Positions 9,032 through 17,110 are shown, numbered from the stretch's first letter. The stretch is 64,000 nucleotides of DNA from Streptomyces canus (GCF_030815415.1 NZ_JAUSWW010000001.1:2480001-2544000); one strand, 5' to 3'. Notes: generated from the sequence alone by a model not told the origin. A program made the numbers and translations.

Positions 9032-9060
9032 ACACCGGGGTACCCGGGCCTTCGATCCCC

Positions 9061-9072
9061 TCACACGTGTGA
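9061..9072. promoter_or_regulatory. Perfect 12-bp palindrome TCACACGTGTGA
   Basis: TCACACGTGTGA reads the same on both strands and lies 125 bases ahead of the DUF456 gene, 175 bases ahead of the PP2C-like gene. It looks like a dimer-binding operator. It resembles, but does not match, the BldD box (TNAC...GTNA with a different spacer). The regulator is not identified. Confidence 0.4.
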
Positions 9073-9196
9073 CCTGGGCCAGAGCACCGCGGAGCGCCGG
9101 GTGAAGCGGCTGCCGGGGCTCGGTGAGGTGACCACCTGGTTGCCGTCGCGGTGGTCCTGACCTGCGGTTTTTCCCACCGTCCGGCACCCTGGACGC

Positions 9197-9679
9197 ATGG
9201 GAGTGTGGGACCTCCTGCTGGTCGGCCTGGTCCTCTTGCTCGGCCTGTGCGGAGTGCTGGTGCCCGGAGTGCCGGGGTCGTGGCTCGTGTGGGCCGCGGT
9301 CTCGTGGTGGGCGCTGAAGGATCCGCGGCCGGTCGCCTGGTGGGTGCTGGTGGGGGCCACCGTCGTGCTGTTCCTCTCCCAGGTGGTGCGCTGGGCGCTG
9401 CCGCCCCGGCGTCTGCGTACGAGCGGGGCCACCCCCCGGATGGGCGTGTACGCCGGGATCGGCGCGTTCCTGGGCTTCTTCCTGGTCCCCGTGCTGGGCG
9501 CGATCCCCGGCTTCATGGCCGGCATCTACCTGCACGAACGTCTCCGCCTCGGCCGCCACGGCGAGGCGAGGGCGGCACTGCGCACGGTCATGCGCTCGGG
9601 CGGCTCCAGCGTGCTGGCGGAGCTGTTCACCTGCCTGCTGATCATGGGGGCGTGGCTGGGGGCGGTGCTGTGGGGGTGA
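9197..9679 (+). CDS. DUF456-family small membrane protein
   Basis: 160 residues, nearly all hydrophobic, with four likely membrane helices: about 5-25, 35-60, 85-110 and 135-158. The glycine-rich segment GIGAFLGFFLVPVLGAIPGFMAGIYLHE, quoted here in part as GAFLGFFLVPVLGAIPG, is the hallmark of DUF456. Function is unknown in all organisms I know of. The start ATG 9197 is the only sensible one. It is monocistronic; a 16-bp palindrome follows the stop. Confidence 0.8.
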   Translation: MGVWDLLLVGLVLLLGLCGVLVPGVPGSWLVWAAVSWWALKDPRPVAWWVLVGATVVLFLSQVVRWALPPRRLRTSGATPRMGVYAGIGAFLGFFLVPVLGAIPGFMAGIYLHERLRLGRHGEARAALRTVMRSGGSSVLAELFTCLLIMGAWLGAVLWG

Positions 9680-9681
9680 CG

Positions 9682-9697
9682 TAGGGCCGCGGCCCTA
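9682..9697. terminator. 16-bp perfect palindrome after DUF456
   Basis: TAGGGCCGCGGCCCTA, three bases after the DUF456 stop codon. With no loop it is a weak hairpin. It may be a short terminator for DUF456 or an operator for the flavin oxidoreductase gene at 9747. Confidence 0.35.
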
Positions 9698-9746
9698 GGC
9701 CGAGGAACCGATGTGCCCGCCGGGGCGGGCGTGTTCGGATGGCTGC

Positions 9747-10127
9747 ATGACCGAATTCAGCGAGGCCGAACGCGCGTATCTGAAGTCGCAGCGGCTGGGG
9801 CGGCTCGCCACGGTGTCCCCCCAGGGGCAGCCCCAGGCCAACCCGGTCGGGTTCTTCCCCCAGGACGACGGGACGATCCTGGTCGGCGGCTACGAGATGG
9901 GGCGCAGCAAGAAGTGGCGCAACCTTCAGCAGAACCCGAAGGTCGCGCTCGTGGTCGACGACATCGTCAGTCTGCGCCCCTGGACCGTCCGTGGCATCGA
10001 CATCCGCGGCGAGGCGGAACTCCTGATCGGCCCGCACGAGTTGGGCCCGCACTTCAGCGAGGAGGTCATCCGGATCCATCCTCGGCGGATTCACAGTTGG
10101 GGGCTCGATTCGCCGGATGGGTCGTAG
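9747..10127 (+). CDS. PPOX-class flavin/F420-dependent oxidoreductase
   Basis: 126 residues, a single split-barrel domain of the pyridoxamine-5'-phosphate-oxidase-like superfamily. Recognisable features: LGRLATVSPQGQPQANPVGF (first two strands), the GRSKKWRNLQQNPKVALVVDD phosphate-binding region (SKKWRNLQQNPKVALVV), and GIDIRGEAELL. Actinobacterial members of this size are often F420- or FMN-binding reductases; the true cofactor and substrate are unknown. The start ATG 9747 was chosen because the family begins with a short helix (FSEAERAYL). It faces the ogt gene; a REP-like repeat lies between the two stops. Confidence 0.8.
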   Translation: MTEFSEAERAYLKSQRLGRLATVSPQGQPQANPVGFFPQDDGTILVGGYEMGRSKKWRNLQQNPKVALVVDDIVSLRPWTVRGIDIRGEAELLIGPHELGPHFSEEVIRIHPRRIHSWGLDSPDGS

Positions 10128-10129
10128 TC

Positions 10130-10188
10130 ACACCGCGGGCCGGTGGGGGCTCGTCGCGCAGTTCCCCGCGCCCCTGACGGGGCGCGGC
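10130..10188 (-). repeat. REP-like palindromic repeat, copy 1 (reverse orientation)
   Basis: Read on the minus strand this has the block GCGCCCCGTCAGGGGCGCGG followed by GCGCGACGAGCCCCCACC and GGCCCGCGG. Related blocks occur at 12100-12195 and 45720-45802. The first block is a stem-loop. It lies between two convergent genes (stops at 10127 and 10202) and could serve as their shared terminator. Such intergenic repeats are common in Streptomyces chromosomes. Confidence 0.65.
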
Positions 10189-10201
10189 ACATCACCCGGA
10201 T

Positions 10202-10684
10202 CTAGAGGACACCCTCCAGGCTCAGCAGGGTCGTCTTGCGCTCCAGGCCCCCCGCGTACCCCGTCAGCGAGCCGTCCGCGCCGATCACCCGGTGGCACGG
10301 CCTGACGATCAGCAGGGGGTTGGCGCCGATCGCGCCGCCGACCGCTCGTACCGCGGCCCTGGGCGCCCCGATACGGGTGGCGATCTCGCCGTAGGTCGTC
10401 GTGGCGCCGTAGGGGACGTCGTCCAGGGCGGCCCAGACCCGCTCGCGGAATTCCGTGCCCTCGGCCCGCAGCTCCAGCCGGAACTCCTTCAGCTCACCGG
10501 CGAAGTACGCCGTGAGCTGCTCCACGGCCTCGTGGAAGAGGGCGGGGTCGTGCAGCCAGCCGTCCTGGACCGTGCGGCCGCCCTTCTGGTCCGGCACGGA
10601 CACGGAGGTCAGCACGCCGGTCGGGTCGGCGGTGAGGAGGAGCGGGCCGACGGGGCTGTCCGCGGTCGTCCAGTGCGTGGTCAT
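10202..10684 (-). CDS. ogt: Methylated-DNA--protein-cysteine methyltransferase (Ogt-type)
   Basis: 160 residues. It carries the invariant active site PCHR with the acceptor Cys at residue 130, the DNA-binding helix segment VPYGATTTYGEIA, and the N-terminal ribonuclease-H-like domain. It transfers the methyl group from O6-methylguanine (and O4-methylthymine) in DNA to its own cysteine, a one-use repair. The start ATG overlaps the stop of the upstream adaA/alkA gene by four bases (ATGA at 10681-10684), so the two are translationally coupled. This pairing is the usual actinobacterial adaptive-response operon. Confidence 0.93.
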   Translation of the reverse strand: MTTHWTTADSPVGPLLLTADPTGVLTSVSVPDQKGGRTVQDGWLHDPALFHEAVEQLTAYFAGELKEFRLELRAEGTEFRERVWAALDDVPYGATTTYGEIATRIGAPRAAVRAVGGAIGANPLLIVRPCHRVIGADGSLTGYAGGLERKTTLLSLEGVL

Positions 10685-12039
10685 CGGGTCTCCAGCTCCC
10701 CTGCGGTGCGCAGGTGTTGTACGGCGTAGGAGCGCCAGGGGCGCCAGGTGTCGGGGGCGTTCAGGTCGGGCGGGGCCACGTCGGGGTCGCCGAGGGCGCG
10801 GGTGCGGACGACGGCGACGGTACGGGCGTCCATGCCGGGCAGGGCGAGCAGCGCCGTCTGTGCGTCGTCGCGGTCGGCGCCGGGGTCCAGGTGGACGGCG
10901 CCGTCGGCGAGGGCCGCGGTGAGCGCGCCCAGGGGGCCCTCGGGCTCGGCCTCGGCGAGGACCGCCGGTTCGGGGAAGAGGTGGGTGAGGCTGCCGCAGG
11001 GCGCGTCGAGCGCCTTGCCGTACCGCTGCACGAGCCGCGCGGTTCGTGCCGGGCCGGCCAGCGCCCGTACCGCCAGCTCCTCCGGGTCGGCCGCGCCCGG
11101 CGACCGCAGCCCCGGGCGGGCCGCGACCAGCGGGGCGAGCCGCGGGTCGGCGCCGAGCCGCTCGTCGACGGCGTACGGGTCGGCGTCGAGGTCGAACAGG
11201 CGCCGCAACCGCTGTACCGCGGTCGTCAGATCCCGCAGGTCGGTGAGGTGGAGCCGGGCGTCGAGCCAGCCGCGCGGCCGCTCCTCGACGGCGACGATCC
11301 CGGTGCCGTACGGCAGTCGCAGCGTGCGCCGGTAGGTGCGCTTCCCTTCCGGTCCGCTCACCTCCTCGACGCCGGGGACGGCCTCGTCGGCGAGGAGGTC
11401 GAAGACGGCGTCGGACCGGTACGGGCCCCGGTAGGCGAGCCGCAGCGGCACACCGGCCGCGGGGGTGGCCGTACGGCGGGACGCGGGCGCGGCGTCGCGC
11501 AGCCGGCTCGGGGTCTGCGCGTACACGGTGCGGATCGTGTCGTTGAACTGCCGCACGCTGGCGAACCCGGAGGCGAACGCGATCTGGGTGACCGGCAGTT
11601 CCGTGGTCTGCAGCAGGACCCGTGCGGTGTGCGAGCGCTGGGCGCGGGCGAGGGCGACGGGCCCGGCGCCGAGTTCCGCGGTGAGCTGCCGCTGGACCTG
11701 CCGGGCGCTGTAGCCCAGCCGGTCCGCCAGACCCGCGACGCCCTCCCGGTCGACGACGCCGTCGCCGATCAGCCGCATCGCACGCCCCACGACATCGGCC
11801 CGTACGTTCCACTCCGCCGACCCCGGCACGGCGTCCGGACGACACCGCCGGCAGGCCCGGAACCCGGAACCCTGCGCGGCGGCGGCCGTCGCGAAGAACC
11901 GCACATTGCGCCGCTTCGGCGTGACGGCGGGGCAACTGGGCCGGCAGTAGATCCCGGTCGTCTCGACGGCGAAGAAGAACTCTCCGTCAAACCGCCCGTC
12001 CCGACTCCGCACCGCCTCGTACCTGCTGTCTTCGTCCAT
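10681..12039 (-). CDS. alkA: AdaA-AlkA fusion: methylphosphotriester-sensing regulator and 3-methyladenine glycosylase
   Basis: 452 residues. The N-terminal Ada domain has the zinc cysteines in IYCRPSC (32, 36) and FRACRRC (63, 66); Cys 32 in Ada takes a methyl group from the DNA backbone. An AraC-type double helix-turn-helix follows (about 85-180). Then come the AlkA N-terminal domain and a HhH-GPD glycosylase domain with LPGMDARTVAVVRTRALGDPD, where the final Asp is catalytic. The protein thus senses alkylation, activates its operon, and removes 3-methyladenine. The ATG at 12039 was chosen because the Ada domain begins there; a start at 12093 is possible. Overlaps ogt by four bases. Confidence 0.92.
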   Translation of the reverse strand: MDEDSRYEAVRSRDGRFDGEFFFAVETTGIYCRPSCPAVTPKRRNVRFFATAAAAQGSGFRACRRCRPDAVPGSAEWNVRADVVGRAMRLIGDGVVDREGVAGLADRLGYSARQVQRQLTAELGAGPVALARAQRSHTARVLLQTTELPVTQIAFASGFASVRQFNDTIRTVYAQTPSRLRDAAPASRRTATPAAGVPLRLAYRGPYRSDAVFDLLADEAVPGVEEVSGPEGKRTYRRTLRLPYGTGIVAVEERPRGWLDARLHLTDLRDLTTAVQRLRRLFDLDADPYAVDERLGADPRLAPLVAARPGLRSPGAADPEELAVRALAGPARTARLVQRYGKALDAPCGSLTHLFPEPAVLAEAEPEGPLGALTAALADGAVHLDPGADRDDAQTALLALPGMDARTVAVVRTRALGDPDVAPPDLNAPDTWRPWRSYAVQHLRTAGELETR

Positions 12040-12099
12040 CACACGGTCCAGTGTGCGACCTGGACGGGAGTGTGGCTGGCGGGATTCGGACACGGCGCT

Positions 12100-12195
12100 C
12101 GGGGCGCCCCGTCAGGGGCGCGGGGCTGTATCGACATGCGGCTCCGCCGCGTGGGCGCGACAAGCCACAGCCCACCCGCACCCGCGAGACGACAA
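12100..12195 (+). repeat. REP-like palindromic repeat, copy 2
   Basis: Begins with a stem-loop GGGGCGCCCCGTCAGGGGCG and continues CGGGGCTGTATCGACATGCG, then GCTCCGCCGCGTGGGCGCGA and a CCC-rich tail. It shares the order and most bases of these blocks with 45720-45802 and, in its first and last parts, with 10130-10188. It lies between the start of adaA/alkA and the stop of rsgA. Confidence 0.65.
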
Positions 12196-12218
12196 AGCGA
12201 GGCACCCCCGTAGGCGCC

Positions 12219-13310
12219 CTACCGCACCCGCCCCCGCTTCGCCTCCATCGCGGCCTTCCCCTCAGCCCCCCGGCGCTTCCAGTCCTTCCGAAGCTCCGCA
12301 CGGACCCGCGCATCGGTCTTGGCGACAATCCGCTGGTTCTCCCGGATCAGCTTCCGGTAACTCTCCAGGCGCCGCTCACCCAGCTCGCCGGAGGTGATCG
12401 CGGCGAGCACCGCGCACCCCGGCTCCGCCTCATGGGCGCAGTCGTGGAAGCGGCACCGCTCGGCCAGTTCCGCGATCTCGGAGAACACCTGCCCGACACC
12501 GCTCTCGGCGTCGAAGAGACCGACACCGCGCAGCCCCGGGGTGTCGATCAGCACTCCCCCGCCCGGGAGGGCGAGGAGGTTGCGGGTGGTCGTCGTGTGA
12601 CGCCCCTTGCCGTCGACGTCCCGGGCCGCGCGGACGTCCATGACGTCCTCGCCGACCAGGGCGTTGGCGAGGGTCGACTTGCCCGCTCCGGACTGGCCGA
12701 GCAGCACGCTCGTACCGCCGGAGACGACGGCGACGAGGACGTCGAGCCCGTCGCCGTCGAGGGCGCTGACCGTCAGCACCGGTACGCCCGGCGCCGTGGT
12801 CTCCACGTCCTGGACGAGATGCGCGAGCGTCGCCGCGTCCGGTACGAGGTCGGCCTTGGTGAGCACGACCAGGGGCTGTGCCCCGCTCTCCCAGGCGAGC
12901 GCGAGGAAGCGCTCGATGCGGCCGAGGTCGAGCTCGACGGCGAGGGAGACGGCGACGATGGCGTGGTCGACGTTGGCGGCGAGGATCTGCCCCTCGGACC
13001 GCTTGGAGGAGGTGGAGCGTACGAAGGCGGTGCGGCGCGGCAGATACGTGCGGACGTAACGCGGGTTGCCGCCGGGCTCGACGGCGACCCAGTCCCCGGT
13101 GCACACGACCCGCAGCGGGTCGTGGGGGGTGACGAACGCGGTGTCCGCTCGCAGGAGACCGTCCGCGGTGACGACGTCGCACTGCCCGCGGTCGACGCGG
13201 ACGACCCGCCCGGCCAGCAGTCCTTCGGCGTCGTAGGGGGCGAACTCGTCCGCCCATGCGTCGTCCCAGCCGTAGGGAGCGAGCGCGGTGAAAACAGAGG
13301 TGGAAGTCAA
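12219..13310 (-). CDS. rsgA: Ribosome small-subunit-dependent GTPase A
   Basis: 363 residues. An N-terminal OB-fold (about 35-100) is followed by a circularly permuted GTPase: G4 TKAD (151-154), G1 GQSGAGKS (205-212) and G3 DTPG (256-259). A zinc knuckle follows, CRFHDCAHEAEPGC (Cys 286, 291, 299 and His 293). RsgA matures the 30S ribosomal subunit and releases factors such as RbfA on GTP hydrolysis. The start is TTG 13310 with AAGGG nine bases upstream; no in-frame ATG or GTG fits better. A 22-codon frame with a strong ribosome-binding site ends 42 bases before this start. Confidence 0.93.
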   Translation of the reverse strand: MTSTSVFTALAPYGWDDAWADEFAPYDAEGLLAGRVVRVDRGQCDVVTADGLLRADTAFVTPHDPLRVVCTGDWVAVEPGGNPRYVRTYLPRRTAFVRSTSSKRSEGQILAANVDHAIVAVSLAVELDLGRIERFLALAWESGAQPLVVLTKADLVPDAATLAHLVQDVETTAPGVPVLTVSALDGDGLDVLVAVVSGGTSVLLGQSGAGKSTLANALVGEDVMDVRAARDVDGKGRHTTTTRNLLALPGGGVLIDTPGLRGVGLFDAESGVGQVFSEIAELAERCRFHDCAHEAEPGCAVLAAITSGELGERRLESYRKLIRENQRIVAKTDARVRAELRKDWKRRGAEGKAAMEAKRGRVR

Positions 13311-13352
13311 GGGTGACCCTTCACAGGGTGGCCCCGGCGAGGAGTGAGGTGG

Positions 13353-13421
13353 TCAGCCGGCGGCCACGGAGGTGGACTTGATGAACTGAATGCGGGCAGC
13401 GCTCGTCGCAGTGACAGCCAT
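13353..13421 (-). CDS. Short leader-peptide frame upstream of rsgA (22 residues)
   Basis: ATG at 13421 preceded by GAGGAGG, one of the best ribosome-binding sites in the window, then 22 codons beginning MAVTATSAAR and ending STSVAAG, stop TGA at 13353-13355. It lies in the same direction as rsgA, 42 bases ahead of its TTG start. A possible -10 element TAAGGT is at 13476-13471, about 50 bases upstream. The peptide is small and uncharged with no run of one regulatory amino acid, so classical attenuation is not obvious. It could still be a translated leader that controls rsgA, or a small protein in its own right. Confidence 0.55.
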   Translation of the reverse strand: MAVTATSAARIQFIKSTSVAAG

Positions 13422-13768
13422 CGGTCAAACACCTCCTCGTACGCACACGGTCGACGCCGGAACGTCCCCCACCTTAGACAGGTGCGTTCGCGGACGCCAC
13501 GGGTTTTTTTCGCCGCGCGACAGGACATGGGCACGTTCCGTCAGGTAAGCGCCTTCAGTTGGCAATGTCGCACTACAGGCGCCTGACCTGCGTCTCGCTC
13601 CTAATGTTCTTGGTAGGGCCGCCGTACCTCCGCCCACCGCGGACCACGGCGCGCACGGGGCGTACCACGTTCGGAGGCGGGTTCCGATTCTGCAAGCATC
13701 CGCGACGCGAGCAACGGCCGGTCGGAGTCCGAGGGCGTCGAGCTTCGTCGGCAGGCGGCAGGAGGTCG
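13422..13768. other. Intergenic region between rsgA leader and LuxR pseudogene
   Basis: About 350 bases, no convincing gene. It holds the presumed promoter of the leader/rsgA unit, a T7 tract on the plus strand (13504-13510), and the palindrome CAGGCGCCTG (13576-13585). The plus-strand frame running into the pseudogene shows no LuxR-regulator similarity before about 13769. Confidence 0.45.
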
Positions 13769-14664
13769 CGGAGCAAGCGGCTGCTGGCCGCGCACCGGTT
13801 GGTGAGCCTGACCGGGCCGGGCGGCGTCGGCAAGACCAGGCTGGCCCTGCATGTCCTGCCCGCGCTGGCGAAGCGGTTCGCCGACGGGGTGCACCTGGTC
13901 CAGCTGGCCGGTGTGCGGGACGCCTCGCTGGTGCCGCTCGCCCTGGTCGAGGCGCTGAACATCCGTGATGTGTCGGGGCGTTCGCCGGTCGAGGTGCTCG
14001 TCGAGCAGCTCGGGGAACGCGATCTGCTCCTCGTACTGGACAACTGCGAGCACCTGACCGAGGCCTGCGCGGAGTTCGTCGGGACGCTGCTGGCGCGGAC
14101 CGCGGGCGCGGGTGCTGGCGACCAGCAGGCATCCGCTGGGGCTGGCCGGGCAGCATGTGCTGGAGGTGCAGCCGTTGCCCACGCCCGCGCCGGGCCCGCG
14201 CCGGCGCAGACCTCCTCCACCGCGTCCAGGTCGAAGCTCCCGGCGAACACCGAGGCGTACGCCCACACGGCCTGCTCCTGAGGGGTGCACAGGTCGTGGC
14301 TCCAGTCGACGGTCGCCCGCAGGGTGCGGTGCCGGGCCGGGGCGTCCTCGGTGTCGGCGAGCAGCCGGTACCGCCGGTCCAGCCGGTCGAGCACCTGCCG
14401 CACACCCAGCGCGCGCATCCGGACCGCGGCCAGCTCGATCGCGCACCCGCCCGCACGGTGCCCGACAGTCCGCTCACCCGCCGCGAGGCGGAGGTCGCCG
14501 AGCTCCTCGGGCAGGGCCTCACCAACCAGCAGATCGCCGACCGGCTGGTCGTCGCGGTACGGACGGCGGAGGGCCATGTGGAGCGGATCCTCAGCAAGTT
14601 GGGCTTCACCTCTCGCAGCCAGGTCGCCGTCTGGACCGCGTCACGCAGCATCCCGCGCCCCTGA
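13769..14664 (+). pseudogene. LuxR-family ATPase regulator, rearranged pseudogene with inner inversion
   Basis: Three pieces of one regulator type are visible. Piece A (plus, 13769-14160) has the P-loop segment SLTGPGGVGKTRLAL and [15 protein letters not shown]; a +1 frameshift near 14105 leads into [20 protein letters not shown]. Piece B (14191-14442) is on the minus strand and reads [20 protein letters not shown] followed by [12 protein letters not shown] and [14 protein letters not shown], the part that normally comes next, so it has been inverted. Piece C (plus, 14467-14664) is the C-terminal LuxR helix-turn-helix: [20 protein letters not shown] and so on. Several hundred residues between B and C are missing, as is about 60 between A and B. 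It cannot make a working protein. Confidence 0.88.
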
Positions 14665-14865
14665 CGACGTCCTTGGACCTCGCTGCCCTTGGACCTCGCT
14701 CGACACGAACTGCAGGAAAGAGAACCGGACATGACGGACCACCGCTCCTCTCAAGCATCACGCCGGCATGGGACCGGTCTGCGGATGCGCGTAGTTTCCC
14801 CCGCGACCCGCGGTGCGCGCCGACGGCATGGTGGAGGTCGAGCCGCTGGGGTGAAGGGAAGCGAC

Positions 14866-15423
14866 ATGCCCGACGTCCGTCCGCCCTGTCTGTCCCTGGG
14901 CGGTGGCTGTACGACGATCCTGGGGCCAGGACGGTCCTCGGTCCGCCTCGCCAGGGCCGCCGTCCGGACGTGGCTGGCCGAGTACGGGCTCCAGTACCAG
15001 GCGGAGATCGCCGAGTTGTTGGTCAGCGAACTCGCCACCAACGCGGCCGTGCACGCCCGGGGCCGCTATCGGCTCACCCTCTCCCTCATGGCCGGCCGGC
15101 TGCGCTGCACGGTCGCGGACGAGGGGCCGGGCCTGCCCGGGACGCACGGCGAGGGTCGCGACGCGGACAGCGAGAACGGGCGCGGCCTGCTGCTGGTCGA
15201 CGCGCTCGCCGACCGGTGGGGCAGCGGGCGCGTCGAGGACGGCGTCGGCACGGAGGTGTGGTTCGAGCTGGAGGCCGCCGGTCCGGACGCGGCGGCCGGC
15301 AGGACGGGCCCGGCGTGGGCGTCCGGGCCGAGATGGTGCCTCCCCGACCGGGCCACGGTGCCGATGCTGCTGCGTCCGACGGATGCCGTCAGGCCTTCGA
15401 GCAGCTGTGCCCGTTCAACGTGA
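14866..15423 (+). CDS. ATP-binding regulatory protein (HATPase_c)
   Basis: 185 residues from ATG 14866, which has AAGGGA six to eleven bases upstream. The GHKL ATPase core spans about residues 15-130: ELLVSELATNAAVHA (N box), ADEGPGLP (G1) and NGRGLLLVDALADRWG (G2). It belongs to the same RsbW-like group as the gene at 2196. The last ~45 residues are not part of the fold. They overlap the end of the convergent CBM2 gene by 35 bases and may be a read-through extension. No partner gene is adjacent except, possibly, the sigma-like protein encoded on the opposite strand. Confidence 0.82.
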   Translation: MPDVRPPCLSLGGGCTTILGPGRSSVRLARAAVRTWLAEYGLQYQAEIAELLVSELATNAAVHARGRYRLTLSLMAGRLRCTVADEGPGLPGTHGEGRDADSENGRGLLLVDALADRWGSGRVEDGVGTEVWFELEAAGPDAAAGRTGPAWASGPRWCLPDRATVPMLLRPTDAVRPSSSCARST

Positions 15424-16858
15424 AGGCGTACGCAGGTGAGTTCGTGCCCTGCCAGGAGGCGAGGAAGCCGAAGGCGAGGTCGGCGCCCGCGCGCACGGAC
15501 CTGTTGTAGTCCGCGGCGCTCGCGGTGACACGGGAGCCGTCCTGGGCGAAGCTCGCGTCCCACATCTGGCCGACCTTCTGACCGTCCTTGAAGGACCAGG
15601 CGACGCGCCAGTCGTCGAGGGCCTCGTCGGTGGTGACGGTGACGGTGGCCTGGAAGCCGTCGGGCCACTGGTTCACCAGCTCGTACCGGACCTCGCAGGT
15701 GGCCGACGCGCTCGTGGCGGGGTTCGGCTTCTCGTCGTCGCGGGCGGCGGAGGAGGTGGTGCCCTGGGGTTCGGGCCCGGGGTTCTTCTTCGCGGAGGTG
15801 CTGCCGGCCGCGGACGGTGTGGGCGAGGCCGCCGGCCCGGAGGTCGCGGAAGGCGAGGGCACGGTGGCGCCGGGATCGGCCACCGGCTGACGGTCGGTGG
15901 GCAGCGAGGCTCCGTCGTCCATGGAGCCGCCCGCCGGCATCATCGAGACGGCGAGGGCCAGCAGTGAGACCAGCACGGCGGTGACGAGCAGTCCGCTGCG
16001 CACGACACGCGCCTTGTGGGCGCCGGGGTTCGGCGGGCCGGCGTCGGCCGTCTCCGGGCGTCCGGCGCCCAGCCGCACCTCCGCGGCCCGGCGTCTGCGT
16101 TCCAGGTACGCGAGGCCGCCCCAGCCGATCACTCCGCCCGCGAGCGCCCCGGGCAGTCCGCCGCCGTGCAGCCGCAGACAGGCGGCGGCCTCGGCGCACT
16201 GCACACAGGTGGCGAGGTGCCGGGAGAGGTCCGCCGGGGTGTCGGCGGAGCTCGCGCGGGTGACCGCGTCGAGGAGGCGGGCGTAGCTGCGGCACTGCGG
16301 GGCCATCGGGGTGTCGAGGTGGTTGCGGTGACTGCGGTCCCGGAACAGGCCGCGCACCTGCGCGAGTTCCTCCGGCAGATGGGCCGGGTCCAGACCGAGC
16401 CTGCGGGCCACCACGGACAGCGGCAGCGCCTCCACCTCGGCCAGCCACAGCAGATCCGCGTCGTGTTCCTGCATGTCGCGCAGACCGCGCAGGGCGATCG
16501 GGCGCTGCAACGGGGGGCCGGTGTAGCGTGCGGCCTTGTCCGAGTTGAGCCACAGGCGCAGGTCGGGATCGAGCCGGTGCCCCTGGCCGGCGGTCTCCCA
16601 GGCGGCGGCGGTGGTGCGTACGGCCGTCAGCAGCAGGGGGATCACGGGCAACCGGGGCGCACGGCGGCCCACGCCCTTGGCGGTGCCGCCGCCGTCGGTG
16701 CGGGCCTCGCGCATGCCGAGGGCGAACGCCTCCGTGGCCAGCTGGGTGGCCGCGGTGGAACCGGCCGTGCAGAGGTCGGCGTAGGAGAGCACGGCGTCCC
16801 AGCACTCGGTGAACAGCACGGCCTCGGCGGCGTCCTGGGGGGTCGGCAGGTCGGGCAT
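15389..16858 (-). CDS. Sigma-like/zinc-finger membrane protein with C-terminal CBM2 cellulose-binding domain
   Basis: 489 residues. The N-terminal ~180 residues resemble a degenerate ECF-sigma layout, with a region-4-like helix-turn-helix at LPLSVVARRLGLDPAHLPEE. Next comes an anti-sigma-type zinc motif HLATCVQCAEAAACL (H-x3-C-x2-C), one membrane helix (RSGLLVTAVLVSLLALAVSM), a Ser/Pro-rich linker, and a family-2 carbohydrate-binding module (about 392-487). The module has its bracketing cysteines and conserved Trp residues (NQWPDGFQATVTV, DDWRVAWSF, FLASWQGTNSP). The topology puts the regulator-like part inside and the cellulose-binding part outside. CAGGAG precedes ATG 16858. A role as a surface polysaccharide sensor is inference. 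Confidence 0.82.
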   Translation of the reverse strand: MPDLPTPQDAAEAVLFTECWDAVLSYADLCTAGSTAATQLATEAFALGMREARTDGGGTAKGVGRRAPRLPVIPLLLTAVRTTAAAWETAGQGHRLDPDLRLWLNSDKAARYTGPPLQRPIALRGLRDMQEHDADLLWLAEVEALPLSVVARRLGLDPAHLPEELAQVRGLFRDRSHRNHLDTPMAPQCRSYARLLDAVTRASSADTPADLSRHLATCVQCAEAAACLRLHGGGLPGALAGGVIGWGGLAYLERRRRAAEVRLGAGRPETADAGPPNPGAHKARVVRSGLLVTAVLVSLLALAVSMMPAGGSMDDGASLPTDRQPVADPGATVPSPSATSGPAASPTPSAAGSTSAKKNPGPEPQGTTSSAARDDEKPNPATSASATCEVRYELVNQWPDGFQATVTVTTDEALDDWRVAWSFKDGQKVGQMWDASFAQDGSRVTASAADYNRSVRAGADLAFGFLASWQGTNSPAYAFTLNGHSCSKA

Positions 16859-17054
16859 CGGACTCCTGCATCGAAAGCGAGGTCAACTCACCTTATTGGC
16901 AACGGAGTTGTGGGGAAACTCGCGGCAGTGCACGAGCTTTTCACGGCTTCCGCACAACTGACAAGCTCACCATTCAAATCCGGTTACCAGGAGTTCGAGC
17001 CCGCCCACACCTCGTTGCCGCTGTTGCGCTTGTCACTCCAGAAGACATACGCAG

Positions 17055-17082
17055 AAAAGGCCCGGACGACTCGATCCGGACC
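17055..17082 (-). terminator. Rho-independent terminator of the radical SAM gene
   Basis: On the minus strand: GGTCCGGA, an 8-base loop, TCCGGGCC (one mismatch), then TTTT. It starts 29 bases after the TAG of the radical SAM gene at 17111, correctly oriented for it. Confidence 0.75.
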
Positions 17083-17110
17083 CTGACTGCTCGATCGGCT
17101 CCCGCCGCGA

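Larger units (their letters stand above)
8887..9196. other. Divergent intergenic region with hairpin and palindrome
   Basis: 310 bases between the divergent PP2C-like and DUF456 genes. No protein gene seen. It holds a strong orphan hairpin (8992-9031) and a perfect palindrome (9061-9072), both listed separately. Promoters for the two flanking genes must lie here. Confidence 0.5.

Noticed and set aside
13482..13510. Possible terminator: weak stem followed by seven T on the plus strand
   Set aside because: The stem is short with a bulge, and no plus-strand gene ends nearby. The A-tract on the other strand may simply be promoter-upstream DNA.
13425..14732. 435-codon minus-strand frame over the LuxR remnant
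   Set aside because: Different frame from the inverted regulator piece; low-complexity translation. Only the 14191-14442 segment in another frame shows real similarity.
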